This document shows positions 52,334 through 61,244 of a stretch of 64,000 nucleotides of DNA, one piece after another. The notes under the pieces are model-generated. The model was not told the DNA's origin, made no database searches, and saw only the letters and a list, made by a program, of their open reading frames with translations. The stretch covers positions 1 to 64,000 of the forward strand of contig CAYZZW010000010.1 of the NCBI GenBank assembly GCA_964482955.1, written 5' to 3'. The translations under genes and the position numbers were made by a program. Every line of letters begins with the position of its first letter. Within the stretch, counting starts at the first letter, position 1. Source of the stretch: JAPLSN01 sp964482955. GTDB lineage: Bacteria > Spirochaetota > Spirochaetia > Treponematales > UBA12059.

Positions 52334-53101
52334 TCAGAACCGCAGCGACAGGCAGGTGAGGCCGCCGTCGATCTTCCGGTACTCGGAGGTGTCGACCTCT
52401 ATCGCGCGGCAGCCGAAGGCGCGGATCGCCGCGAGGGTCTTCGGATACCCCGCGGGCACGACGACGGCGTCGTTCAGGCGCAGACAGTTGACCGCGTAGG
52501 CTTCCTCCGCGGGGACGACGACGCGCTCGAAGCGTTCGAAGGCCGCGGTCTTTTCGAACTCGCCCGTCACGAGGAGCTTTCCGTCGCCGAGGTAGGTGGT
52601 GCCGGTCTTGAGGTGGAGGAAATCCCTCACGGGCACCATGACGGCGCGGAAGCCGCGCTTCTCGAGCGCCCTCGCCAGCGCGTCGGCGCCGGCGCCGTTC
52701 GTGCGCGCGGACAGGCCGATGAAGAAGGTGCCGTCGACGCGCAGGACGTCGCCGCCTTCCAGCGTGCCCGGCGCCTCGACGGTCCCGATCTCGGCGAAGT
52801 GCCGCGACAGCGTCTCGGCGATGCCGCGGGGCTCGTCGCGCCGCGACGGGGCTCCCGGCCTGGTCACCATCGCGAAGGAGTCCGCGCACACCGCCACGTC
52901 CTCCACGAAGCACGAATCCGGGTGGGCTTCGTCCGCCGGCAGGACTTCCACGCGGAGTCCCGCCGCTTCGAGCGCCGCGATGTACGCGTCGTGCTGGCGG
53001 AGGGCCCGGTCGTAATCGGGCGCGCCGAGTTCCGGGCTCGACGCGATGCCAGCGACGAGCGAGCGGGCGGGGCGTCTGACGATGGCGGTCGTGAATTCCA
53101 T
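52334..53101 (-). CDS. Dimethylarginine dimethylaminohydrolase-like amidinohydrolase
   Basis: A 255-residue guanidine-modifying enzyme of the DDAH type, which hydrolyses methylarginines to citrulline. Family motifs in order: DSCFVEDVAV (65-72), EGGDVL (115-120), GLSARTN, LHLKTGTTYL with catalytic His163, and the C-terminal GGLTCLSLRF with nucleophile Cys250. Length fits DDAH rather than arginine deiminase (about 400). No signal peptide. Divergent from the three-gene system on its right; a TTGACA promoter ends 7 nt before the ATG. Confidence 0.9.
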   Translation of the reverse strand: MEFTTAIVRRPARSLVAGIASSPELGAPDYDRALRQHDAYIAALEAAGLRVEVLPADEAHPDSCFVEDVAVCADSFAMVTRPGAPSRRDEPRGIAETLSRHFAEIGTVEAPGTLEGGDVLRVDGTFFIGLSARTNGAGADALARALEKRGFRAVMVPVRDFLHLKTGTTYLGDGKLLVTGEFEKTAAFERFERVVVPAEEAYAVNCLRLNDAVVVPAGYPKTLAAIRAFGCRAIEVDTSEYRKIDGGLTCLSLRF

Positions 53102-53108
53102 GCCGGCA

Positions 53109-53137
53109 ATCCTGGTTCACCTCAAGTGCCTTGTCAA
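53109..53137 (-). promoter_or_regulatory. Promoter placing the DDAH ATG at +1
   Basis: Minus strand TTGACA (6/6), 17 nt, CAGGAT (3/6), 7 nt, ATG at 53101. Confidence 0.4.
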
Positions 53138-53146
53138 CGGCTCCGG

Positions 53147-53254
53147 GTCGACCGGTAACCGCGTCGCGGTTCCCGTTGTTTGCCCGTCGTCATGCCCGAC
53201 GATCGCGGACGCTCTGGCGCAAACGGGAAATCCGGATTACGCTGTCGGTCGACC
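53147..53254. promoter_or_regulatory. Palindromes in the DDAH / NTPase-system spacer
   Basis: GGTCGACC occurs at 53147-53154 and 53247-53254, exactly 100 bp apart. AACCGCGTCGCGGTT (53157-53171) is a 15-nt palindrome. No convincing forward promoter was found for the gene at 53281; these dyads are operator candidates only. Confidence 0.3.
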
Positions 53255-53280
53255 GCGCTTGCGGCGAAAGGACTTCCTCC

Positions 53281-56200
53281 GTGAAGAGCATCCGGGTGTT
53301 CATCTCCTCCACCTTCAAGGACATGAACGCCGAGCGCGAAATCCTCGTCCGGAACGTGTTCCCCCGCCTGCGCGAACGCGCCGAGACCGAGCTCGGCGTA
53401 CGCCTGCGCGAAATAGACCTGCGCTGGGGCGTCACCGAGGAACAGGCGCGGCGCGGCGAAGTGGTCGACATCTGCCTGGACGGCATCGACGAATGCCAGC
53501 CGTACTTCGTCTGCCTGATCGGCAAGCGCTACGGCTGGATCCCGGCGCCGCCCTACCTGCCGTCCGTCGACTACGGGCGCCTCCTCGGGGCGGACTCGCC
53601 GCTCGGCGCCGGGGAGCGCGAACTCGTCGCTTCGTGCTACGAATCCGACGGCGAACGGCGCCGCCGTCTCAAGCCCGGTCTGGCGTCCGACGCGGCCGAA
53701 GCGATCCGCCGGGCGCTCGAACGGGCGGGGATTCCCGAAGCCGCCCTGTCCATCACCGAGCAGGAAGTCGACCGCGCGCTCTCGACCGACGCCGCGCCGC
53801 GGCTCGTGCCCGAACTCGAGACGCTGCTCGCCGCGGGCGGGGTGTCGGCCGACGATCGCGCTTTCGTCCTGGACCGTTACCACCGGACGGGTTCCGAAAC
53901 CGTGTGGCGCCTCGAAGCGGGCTTGCCGGCTTCCGAACTCGCGCGGCTCGGCGCCGCGCTTCGCGCGGCCGGGTACCGCCGTTCCTTCCATAGCTTCTTC
54001 TTTTTCAGGAAGGACGCGGGCGAAGACCATCCCGATTACGCGGAAACCGATCCGGCGCAGCGGGCCAGGCTCGCCGCCCTCCGTCGCAAGATCGAAGCGT
54101 CCCCGGCGCCCGCCGGTCGCTTCGAATACGGCTGCCGCTGGGATCCCGACCGGCTCGGCCACGAGGACGAGCGGCGCTTCCCCGTCGTCGGTCTCGAGGA
54201 TTTCGCCGCGACGGTCGAGCATGCCCTGTGGGAGCACCTGCGCGCCAACCCGGAACTGGCGTCCGACGGGGAAGAGGGCGACGAGCTCGCGGCCGAAGCG
54301 GAACTGCAGGCGCGGTTCATCGATTCGCGCACCTGCCACTTCCGCGGCCGCGAGGGGCTTCTCGCCGAACTCGGCCGCGCCGTCGACGCCGCGCTCGCGA
54401 TTCCCGACGCCGGACCGGCCGTCAGGGGGCCGTCGCGCTTCGTCGTCGTCCTCGGCGAATCGGGGTCCGGCAAGTCCGCCCTGCTCGCCGCCTTCCACGA
54501 CCGATTCGCGCGCGCGCGGGCGGACCGCGTCGTCGTGCCGCGTTTCGTCGGCGCCGGTCCGCGCTCGACCAAGCCGAGGCTCGTGCTCGCGGACCTCGTC
54601 GAGATCATCCGTCGCTCCTTCGGGTTCGAAGGCGGCCCGGACGTCGGTCCCGACGCGCCGCTCCCCGATCTCAAGACGCTCGCGGAAGACTTCCGGGCCC
54701 TGCTCGGGCGCGTCGCGGGCACGGGGCGCGCCCTCCTCGTCGTCCTGGACGCCGTGAACCAGTTCGAATCGGGCGGCGAGGGGCTCGACCTTTCCTGGAT
54801 CCCCGAAGACCTGCCCCCGAACGTCTGCGTCGTCGCGAGTCTCGTCGACGATTCGTCGGACGGCGAGTCGGGACGCGAGCTCGCCCTGTCGCGCGCCATG
54901 CTCGCCTCGCTCCGCGCCCGGCGCTCGAAGCCCGTCGAAATCGCCATGAAGAAACTGTCGGACGCGGAGCGGACCGATATCGTCGTCTCCTTCCTGGCGC
55001 AATACCGCAAGGCCCTTCCGGACGATCTCGTCGCGACCCTCGTCGCGAAGGAAGACGCCGACCGGCCGCTCTACCTCATGACGGCGCTCGAGGAACTGCG
55101 CCTCGTCCCGCGGCACGAGGAAGTCCGCTCTTTCATCGAGGAGCGTCTGCCGGGCGCGACGCTCGACCTCTTCGACTCGGTGCTCGCCCGCGTGGAGCGG
55201 GACCTCGAGGACGCCGCCCCCGGCGCGGGCGGCCGGCTTTTCGCGGACTTCATGCGCTTCGTCGCGCTCGGGCGGAACGGCATGGCCGAGGACGATCTCC
55301 GCATGCTGCTCGGGGACCGCGGCGGCCTCGGCGCGCTCGATCTCCGCGCCGCCTACCGGAAGCACGACGACCGCGCGTTGGCCGAGCTCGTCGACTCGGC
55401 CTGCTCCGGGCTCCGCCTCGGCGACTACCGCTGGGCCGAACTCGGCCGCGCCATGCGGCCCTACCTGTTCCGCCGCGGCGACGACATGGATTTCTTCCAC
55501 GCTGGCATCAGGCAGGCGGTCGTCAGGCGCTACGCCCCGACGGATCCGGAGCGGCGGGCCGTCCACATGGCGGTCGCCGCGCAGCTGGGGTCCATCGGCT
55601 TCCTGCACCGCGCGACGCTCCGCGACCTGCCGTACCACCTCGCTCTCGCCGCGGAAGGGCTTCCTGCCGAGGCGCCCGAATGGGAATCGTACGCGCGGGT
55701 GCTCTCGGATCCCTGGTTCGTCGAATACTCCTGCCGCGCGGGCATGATCGACGGGCTCCTCGACCACTGCCTGCGTTTCCTCGAACTGCACCCCGCGGGG
55801 GCCGGGGCGCTCGGCGCGCGGAGCCCCGTCGACGGTCGCGTCGGCGCCTGGGTCGAGCGGCTCGCCTCCCATGCCGCCGACTGGAACGACGCCATCGCGC
55901 GGGCGCGGCGTTCCCTCAAGGGCGTGGTGCTCGAGGAGGACGAGCTCGTCGCGCCGGACCCGCTTCCGGCCGTCGCCTTCGCGCCGACGCCAGCCGCCGC
56001 GGAGGCGGACGAAAAGCTGCGGAGCGGCGACGTCGGGACCGTGGCCGCGTGGTTCCGTTTCCTCACGGGCGCCGCGTCGCTCCTCGCGCGTTTCCGGGAC
56101 GTGCCCTTCCTCGCCGCGCAGGAAGCGCGCAACGCGTCGAAGTCCGGTCGGGTTTCGGAAATCGCCGGGGAATTCCTCGCGCGCGACGTGCCGGCGAACG

Positions 56201-58929
56201 TTCGACTGGCGCTCGTCGATCCGGACCGGCGGCCCGAGTTCCCGCCTCGGCCGGTCCTCGAACGATCGATCCGCGCGCACGACGGCGCGGCCGCCTCCGT
56301 CGCCCTGTCCGCCGACGGAAGGTTCCTCCTCACGGGCGGCGCGGACGGCGCCGTCTTCCTGCGCGACCTCGGCACGGGGACGGGAGCGCTCCGCCTGGAC
56401 GCGTCGGGAGCGCCCGTCACCTCCGTGGACCTGACGCCCGACGGCGGCCGCGCCGTCGCCGTCGACGGCGGCCTCGTCGTGTGGGACCTCGCCCGCGGCG
56501 AACCGGCCGCGCGGCGCTTCGAGACCCCTTCGCGCGCCCTCGTCGCCCGGCTCACCGCGGACGGCCGCGTCGCCGTCGCCGGGCTCGCGGACGGATCGGT
56601 GTCGGTCGTGGACCTGCAAACCGGAGTCGAACGCGAACGCTTCGACGGGGACGGCAGCCCCGTCGTCGACCTCGCTCTCGACGCCTCGGGGCGTTTCGTC
56701 CTCGTCGCCCGCGCGGGCTCCGACGCGCGGCCCGAGCTCCGGGACCGGGCTTCCGGCCGCGTCGTCGCGTCGCTGGAAGAACCGCTCTCAGCCGTCCGCT
56801 CCGTCTGCCTGTCGCCCGACGGCCGACGCGCCTATTTGGGTTTGGACCTGGGCGGCATCGCGGCGTGGTCCGTGCCGGCCGCCGAGGCGCGGGACGCGGA
56901 GCGCCTCTATGAAATCGGCACGCCCGCGGCCGTCACGGCCCTCCGCGCGAGCGCCGACGGCACGGTCCTGTTCTCGGCCTCGGAGGATCGGACCGTCGCT
57001 TCGTGGCGGACGCGGGACGGCGTCCCGATCAAGAACTTCCTCGGGCACGCGGCCGGCGCCGTGTCGCTCGCGCTCTCCGCCGACGCCGCTCGCGCCGTCT
57101 CGGGCGATTCGGGCGGGACCGCGCTCGTGTGGGACGCGCTCGGGGACGCGCCCCGGCCATCCCCCCGGACCCCCGTCGCCGCGTTAGCCGCGGACGGCGC
57201 GTTGTGCGCCCTCAGTTCCGGCGGCGCGGCGATCCTCGTCGCCGAACGGGCTTCGGGACGGCCGGTGCGCCGCTTCCGCGGTCACGCGGGATGGATCCGC
57301 GCGCTCGCGTGGACCGCGGGCGACCGCGCGCTCGCGGGCGGCGGCGACGACGGCGCCGTCCGGCTCTGGGATCTCGCCTGCGGCGACTGCCTCGGCGTCC
57401 TCGGCATACCCGGCGGCGACGTGCCCGCGGTGACCGCCCTCGCGGCGCGACCCGGTTCGGACTCCCTCGCCGCGGGCTATGCCGACGGGTCCGTCCGGTT
57501 GTGGGACCGAGCTTCGGGCTTCGTGGAGCGCCGCGCGGATTCCCATGCCGCCGAAACGCGCGCCCTCGCGTTTTCGCCCGACGGATCGCGTCTGTGGTCG
57601 GCTTCGTCCGACGGCTCCGTCATGATCCGCGACGGAGCGACGGGTTCCGCGCTCGTGACGGTCGGGACGATCCACGGCGGGGGAGCGGCGGTCACGCGGC
57701 TCGCCTCGGCGCCGGACGGACGACGCTTCGCCTCGGGCGACGAGCGCGGCTTCGTCGTGATCCGCGACGCGGCGACCGGCGCCTCGCTCGCCGCGCTCGG
57801 GCTCGGCGCCGCGGTCACCGGACTCGCCTGGACCCGGGACGGCGCCTCGCTCCTGGCGCTCGGCGAAGACGGCGCCCTCCGCGCGCTCGACGCGACCGAC
57901 TTGCGCCTGACGGGCGCCTTCGGCTGGCGGGGCGCCCGGCCGGTCTCCCTGACCGACATCGCGCCTTCGGGCGCCTGCTGTCTCGCGCTCGCCGACGGTT
58001 CGGCCCTCTTCGTCGATCTTCGATCGCCGGTCGATCTTCGATCGCCGGTCGATCTTCGATCGACGGGTGACCGCCCGATCACGTACGAAACCGGCGGCGC
58101 GTTGCGGAACGTCCCGCTCCCGGCGTCCGACCCGTGGGCGCCTCCGCGACCGACCGCGCGCGACGGCGCTACGGTCTTTCGCATCCACGATTTCGGGGCG
58201 CCATGCCTGCCGAGCCGCGAACGGGAACGCTTCGAACGCATCGCGGCGCGATTCGCCGCTGCCCTCGACAACGCGTTCCTCCTCCGCGGCGCCGACGAGG
58301 TCGCGGTCGCTCCCGCGCCCGTCGAAACGGTATCCGCCGCGTGGAGGCGCAGGGCGGCGCTCGGCGAACGGGATCCCGGGCCGCCCGTGACGGCGGAAGT
58401 CGAATTGCGCGGTTGTCGCGGGCACGCGGTGGTCGACGCGCCGCCGGATCTGCTCGATGCGCTCGCGGCGGGCGCTCCGTCGGACGCGGGCGAAGGGGCG
58501 GGGCCGATTCTCGACGCGGTCGCGGCCGCCGTGCGGAAGTCGGCGCTCGATACCGTGGTCTCGTGTTTCGCCCGCGCCGCGTCCCCGGAACTCGACGTCG
58601 CGCCCCGCGCGCTCGCGGTGTCTGACGGGCCCGGACAGGTCCGATGGGATTCGGCGTATTACCTCAAGCTGGAGGCGCGCTGTTCTCGCGGAGGCGATAG
58701 CCGGTCCGTGTTTCTCTGCCTTCCCGCCGAATTCGTCGCTACGACCGGGTGGGGCGACGTCGACGCGCCCGCCGCGCCGCCCGGGCCGGGGCGCCTTGCC
58801 GATCCGGCGGGATTCATCGCGCTTCCGCTCGAACCGACGAGTCTTTCGGAACTCGCGCGCTTCGAACGCGAAGGCTCGATCACGGTATGCCCCGGCGCTC
58901 CGGACGACGCCGACGGCGGAGGCGCGTGA
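53281..58929 (+). CDS. DUF4062 - STAND-like NTPase - WD40 protein with FliM-like tail
   Basis: A 1882-residue protein. Residues 1-90 (IRVFISSTFKDMNAEREILV, LREIDLRWGV, CLIGKRYGWIP) match DUF4062, a TIR-like alpha/beta domain found at the start of NACHT/WD40 signalling proteins. A P-loop NTPase follows: CHFRGREGLLAEL, Walker A GESGSGKS (392-399) and Walker B LLVVLDAVNQF (Asp490), then helical segments to about 990. Residues about 995-1595 carry a long run of WD40-like repeats (VRLWDLACGD, VRLWDRASGF, ALVWDALGD and others). From 1631 (TVFRIHDFGAPCLPSRERER to SVFLCLPAEFV, about 1631-1818) the tail resembles the FliM middle domain. GTG start with AAAGGA 8 nt upstream. The stop overlaps the next ATG (TGATG). 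Confidence 0.8.
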   Translation: MKSIRVFISSTFKDMNAEREILVRNVFPRLRERAETELGVRLREIDLRWGVTEEQARRGEVVDICLDGIDECQPYFVCLIGKRYGWIPAPPYLPSVDYGRLLGADSPLGAGERELVASCYESDGERRRRLKPGLASDAAEAIRRALERAGIPEAALSITEQEVDRALSTDAAPRLVPELETLLAAGGVSADDRAFVLDRYHRTGSETVWRLEAGLPASELARLGAALRAAGYRRSFHSFFFFRKDAGEDHPDYAETDPAQRARLAALRRKIEASPAPAGRFEYGCRWDPDRLGHEDERRFPVVGLEDFAATVEHALWEHLRANPELASDGEEGDELAAEAELQARFIDSRTCHFRGREGLLAELGRAVDAALAIPDAGPAVRGPSRFVVVLGESGSGKSALLAAFHDRFARARADRVVVPRFVGAGPRSTKPRLVLADLVEIIRRSFGFEGGPDVGPDAPLPDLKTLAEDFRALLGRVAGTGRALLVVLDAVNQFESGGEGLDLSWIPEDLPPNVCVVASLVDDSSDGESGRELALSRAMLASLRARRSKPVEIAMKKLSDAERTDIVVSFLAQYRKALPDDLVATLVAKEDADRPLYLMTALEELRLVPRHEEVRSFIEERLPGATLDLFDSVLARVERDLEDAAPGAGGRLFADFMRFVALGRNGMAEDDLRMLLGDRGGLGALDLRAAYRKHDDRALAELVDSACSGLRLGDYRWAELGRAMRPYLFRRGDDMDFFHAGIRQAVVRRYAPTDPERRAVHMAVAAQLGSIGFLHRATLRDLPYHLALAAEGLPAEAPEWESYARVLSDPWFVEYSCRAGMIDGLLDHCLRFLELHPAGAGALGARSPVDGRVGAWVERLASHAADWNDAIARARRSLKGVVLEEDELVAPDPLPAVAFAPTPAAAEADEKLRSGDVGTVAAWFRFLTGAASLLARFRDVPFLAAQEARNASKSGRVSEIAGEFLARDVPANVRLALVDPDRRPEFPPRPVLERSIRAHDGAAASVALSADGRFLLTGGADGAVFLRDLGTGTGALRLDASGAPVTSVDLTPDGGRAVAVDGGLVVWDLARGEPAARRFETPSRALVARLTADGRVAVAGLADGSVSVVDLQTGVERERFDGDGSPVVDLALDASGRFVLVARAGSDARPELRDRASGRVVASLEEPLSAVRSVCLSPDGRRAYLGLDLGGIAAWSVPAAEARDAERLYEIGTPAAVTALRASADGTVLFSASEDRTVASWRTRDGVPIKNFLGHAAGAVSLALSADAARAVSGDSGGTALVWDALGDAPRPSPRTPVAALAADGALCALSSGGAAILVAERASGRPVRRFRGHAGWIRALAWTAGDRALAGGGDDGAVRLWDLACGDCLGVLGIPGGDVPAVTALAARPGSDSLAAGYADGSVRLWDRASGFVERRADSHAAETRALAFSPDGSRLWSASSDGSVMIRDGATGSALVTVGTIHGGGAAVTRLASAPDGRRFASGDERGFVVIRDAATGASLAALGLGAAVTGLAWTRDGASLLALGEDGALRALDATDLRLTGAFGWRGARPVSLTDIAPSGACCLALADGSALFVDLRSPVDLRSPVDLRSTGDRPITYETGGALRNVPLPASDPWAPPRPTARDGATVFRIHDFGAPCLPSRERERFERIAARFAAALDNAFLLRGADEVAVAPAPVETVSAAWRRRAALGERDPGPPVTAEVELRGCRGHAVVDAPPDLLDALAAGAPSDAGEGAGPILDAVAAAVRKSALDTVVSCFARAASPELDVAPRALAVSDGPGQVRWDSAYYLKLEARCSRGGDSRSVFLCLPAEFVATTGWGDVDAPAAPPGPGRLADPAGFIALPLEPTSLSELARFEREGSITVCPGAPDDADGGGA
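58012..58065 (+). repeat. Three 18-bp tandem repeats inside the WD40 gene
   Basis: GTCGATCTTCGATCGCCG occurs at 58012-58029 and 58030-58047, and with one change at 58048-58065. It encodes VDLRSP-VDLRSP-VDLRST at the end of the last propeller, in frame, so copy number can vary without breaking the gene. Confidence 0.85.
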
Positions 58930-61244
58930 TGCCCGACGATAAAACCGACGATCCTTTCGACATGTTCGATTTCCCGGATTTTTCGAGCGACGATTGCTCG
59001 TCGAAGCCGCCCGCGTCCGCGCGGAAGTCGGCCGAGGCCGATCCGGGGGCGCTGTCCCAGTCCGAGATCGACGCGCTGCTCGCCGGCGAGCCGTTCGCCG
59101 AACCGGAAAAAAAGCCGGCGACGTCCGACCCGGGGGCGTTGTCCCAGGACGAGATCGACGAGCTGCTCGGCGGCGCTCCGCGCGCCAAACCGGAACCGGT
59201 CGCCCCGAAGCCCGGTTCGGGCGAGCTGTCCCAAGCCGAGATCGACGAACTCCTCGGCGGCTCGCCGACAAGCGCGCCCGACGCGGACCGCGCGGACGCC
59301 TCCGTCGACCCGCTCGACGCCATCGAGCTCCCGAGACCCGGCGTCGAAGTCCTGAGCCAGGCGGAGATCGACGACCTGCTCGCCGCCATCGCGGCGGGCG
59401 AAGCCATGGAGCGCGCCGAGGCGGAAGTCCCGGCCGGCGCCGACGACGCGAACCGCGCGCCGCTTTTCCCGAAGGATCTCTACGACGACGTGCCGTTTCC
59501 GATCGCGCTGCGCTTCTCCGGTCCGTCCGGAGCGGGGTGGGGCGCGGAAGCGCCCGCGCTCGACGCCGCTCCGCGTCTCGCGGCGTTCAGGGGCCGCCGG
59601 GGCGAAGTCGTGATCGGCGGACGAGTCCTCGGGCGAGCGCGGCTCCTGGCCGACGCGTCTGGCTTGTACGCCGAGCTCGACGATTTGCCGACCGACTTCG
59701 CCGAGTTGGCGGAAGCCGGCGCAATCGCGCGCGTCGACGCGTACGCAGGAACGGTCCAGGCTCCGGACGGGGGGCGTCGCACGCCGGAGCACGGCGAATT
59801 CCTGCCTTTGATCGGAAGCGATGTCGCATTCGATTTCGCGGTCAACGGCCGCGTCCTGTTCCGCGGCGACGCCGATCCGGCCTCGGGAAGATTCCGCGTC
59901 GCGGCGCTTGCGGAGCGTGCCGCCCCGGGCGACGAAGCCCGATCCCCGACCCTCCGCGTCCGCGCGGCTTCGTTCGACGTGCCGGTCCGTACCCTGCTCC
60001 GGATCGGAGAGGGGCGGCTCCGCGCGTTCGGTCCCGACGCGCGCGAACCGCTCGTCGATCTCTTCGACGGGGAAACGCGCGTGACGGGCGGGTGTTTCGC
60101 GACCGAAGACGGCGTGGCGGGCATACGAGCGCTCGACGGGCCGAAAGCCGAAGAAGAGCTCCGCATCAGGCGCGAAGCCCCTGCCGGCCATCCGCGTCGA
60201 TTCTCTCCGCGTCGAGTCTCGCCGCGTCCGGGCGGCGACGATCCGTTCGCGCCGTTCGGTCCGGGTGAAGCGGACGCCATCGCCCGGATCCTCCGGTACG
60301 ACGATCCGCGCGTCGCCTCGCTCGTCCTCGGCGCGCTCGCTCCGGAAACCGCGAAGCTCGTGTTCGCGCGCCTGCATCCGAGCAACCGGACCGTCGCGCT
60401 CGAAGCCCTGCTCGAATCGGGCACGCCGACTCCGGGAGCGGTCTCGTTCGTCGCCTCGAGCCTCCGCGAACGCCTCGGACACCCGGCCGTCGAAGCGACC
60501 GGCGGGATCGCCGGAGCCGAAGATCGGGAATGCGGTCGCGCGGGCTTCCGTTCGAACCTGTCGCAGGCTTTGGCCGCCGTCAGCGACGCGGAGCCGACCG
60601 TGGAATACCTGTCCTCCGGTATTTCGGCCGAAGGCGACGGCCTGCGGTCGTTCGACGCGTATCCGTACGGCGACCGGGTCCTCGTCGCTCCGCCGCGCGA
60701 CCTGGCTGGCTTCCTGCTCGGCGCGGGCGGCATCGACGAACGACGCCTGACCGCCGCGCCCGGAACCATCGCCCTGGCGCTCGAAGACGCCGTGGTCGAG
60801 GCGGTGACCGACGCCCTGCGCGCGGCCGTTGACGCGACCGGGATCGCCTGCCTGGACGAGGCGCGGGCGGATTCCGGCGCTTCGGCCGCGTCCTGCCGTT
60901 CCGCGTGCGGCATGCGAGTCGGACTCGCCTGGGGCGGACGGAAGGACTCGTGGTACGTGGCGCTCCCTCCGTACCTGTCCCTTCGTTTGGAGGCCGCCGA
61001 CACGCCGTCGGCAACGAACGCGCGGGCGCCGGGGGCCATGCAAGCGCATGATGTCGAGGGCGGACCGCGCGCCGGACTCGGAGCGCGATCGCGCTGCCGC
61101 ACGGTGTTCGGTTTTTCCTGCGGCGCGACGAGCGTTCGGGAATCGGCGGCTTCCGGCGGTAAAGCCGTGATCCGCCTCGAAGACCGCGCGGCCGACACGG
61201 TCGGCTTCCTGCCCGAAGGGCGACCGGACGGAGGCGCCGCATGA
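58929..61244 (+). CDS. Protein with four FliM-type LSQxEIDxLL motifs and switch-like domains
   Basis: A 771-residue protein, second gene of the system. The first 160 residues carry ALSQSEIDALL (41-51), ALSQDEIDELL (70-80), ELSQAEIDELL (99-109) and VLSQAEIDDLL (141-151) on Pro/Ala-rich linkers. FliM normally has one such motif, which binds CheY-P; FliN and FliY have a variant. Residues about 340-405 (VPVRTLLRIGEGRLRAFG to TRVTGGCFATEDGVAG) look SpoA-like, 447-520 (IARILRYDDPRVASLVLGAL, SFVASSLRERL) resemble the FliG middle domain, and 540-690 resemble the FliM middle domain (MRVGLAWGGRKDSWYVALPP). GGAGG before the ATG; its stop overlaps the next ATG. Function unknown. Confidence 0.75.
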   Translation: MPDDKTDDPFDMFDFPDFSSDDCSSKPPASARKSAEADPGALSQSEIDALLAGEPFAEPEKKPATSDPGALSQDEIDELLGGAPRAKPEPVAPKPGSGELSQAEIDELLGGSPTSAPDADRADASVDPLDAIELPRPGVEVLSQAEIDDLLAAIAAGEAMERAEAEVPAGADDANRAPLFPKDLYDDVPFPIALRFSGPSGAGWGAEAPALDAAPRLAAFRGRRGEVVIGGRVLGRARLLADASGLYAELDDLPTDFAELAEAGAIARVDAYAGTVQAPDGGRRTPEHGEFLPLIGSDVAFDFAVNGRVLFRGDADPASGRFRVAALAERAAPGDEARSPTLRVRAASFDVPVRTLLRIGEGRLRAFGPDAREPLVDLFDGETRVTGGCFATEDGVAGIRALDGPKAEEELRIRREAPAGHPRRFSPRRVSPRPGGDDPFAPFGPGEADAIARILRYDDPRVASLVLGALAPETAKLVFARLHPSNRTVALEALLESGTPTPGAVSFVASSLRERLGHPAVEATGGIAGAEDRECGRAGFRSNLSQALAAVSDAEPTVEYLSSGISAEGDGLRSFDAYPYGDRVLVAPPRDLAGFLLGAGGIDERRLTAAPGTIALALEDAVVEAVTDALRAAVDATGIACLDEARADSGASAASCRSACGMRVGLAWGGRKDSWYVALPPYLSLRLEAADTPSATNARAPGAMQAHDVEGGPRAGLGARSRCRTVFGFSCGATSVRESAASGGKAVIRLEDRAADTVGFLPEGRPDGGAA

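Noticed and set aside
53134..56619. A 1161-codon minus-strand frame opposite the NTPase gene
   Set aside because: Mirror image of a real gene; its translation is Arg/Glu/Val-rich with no motifs, while the plus strand has clear domains.
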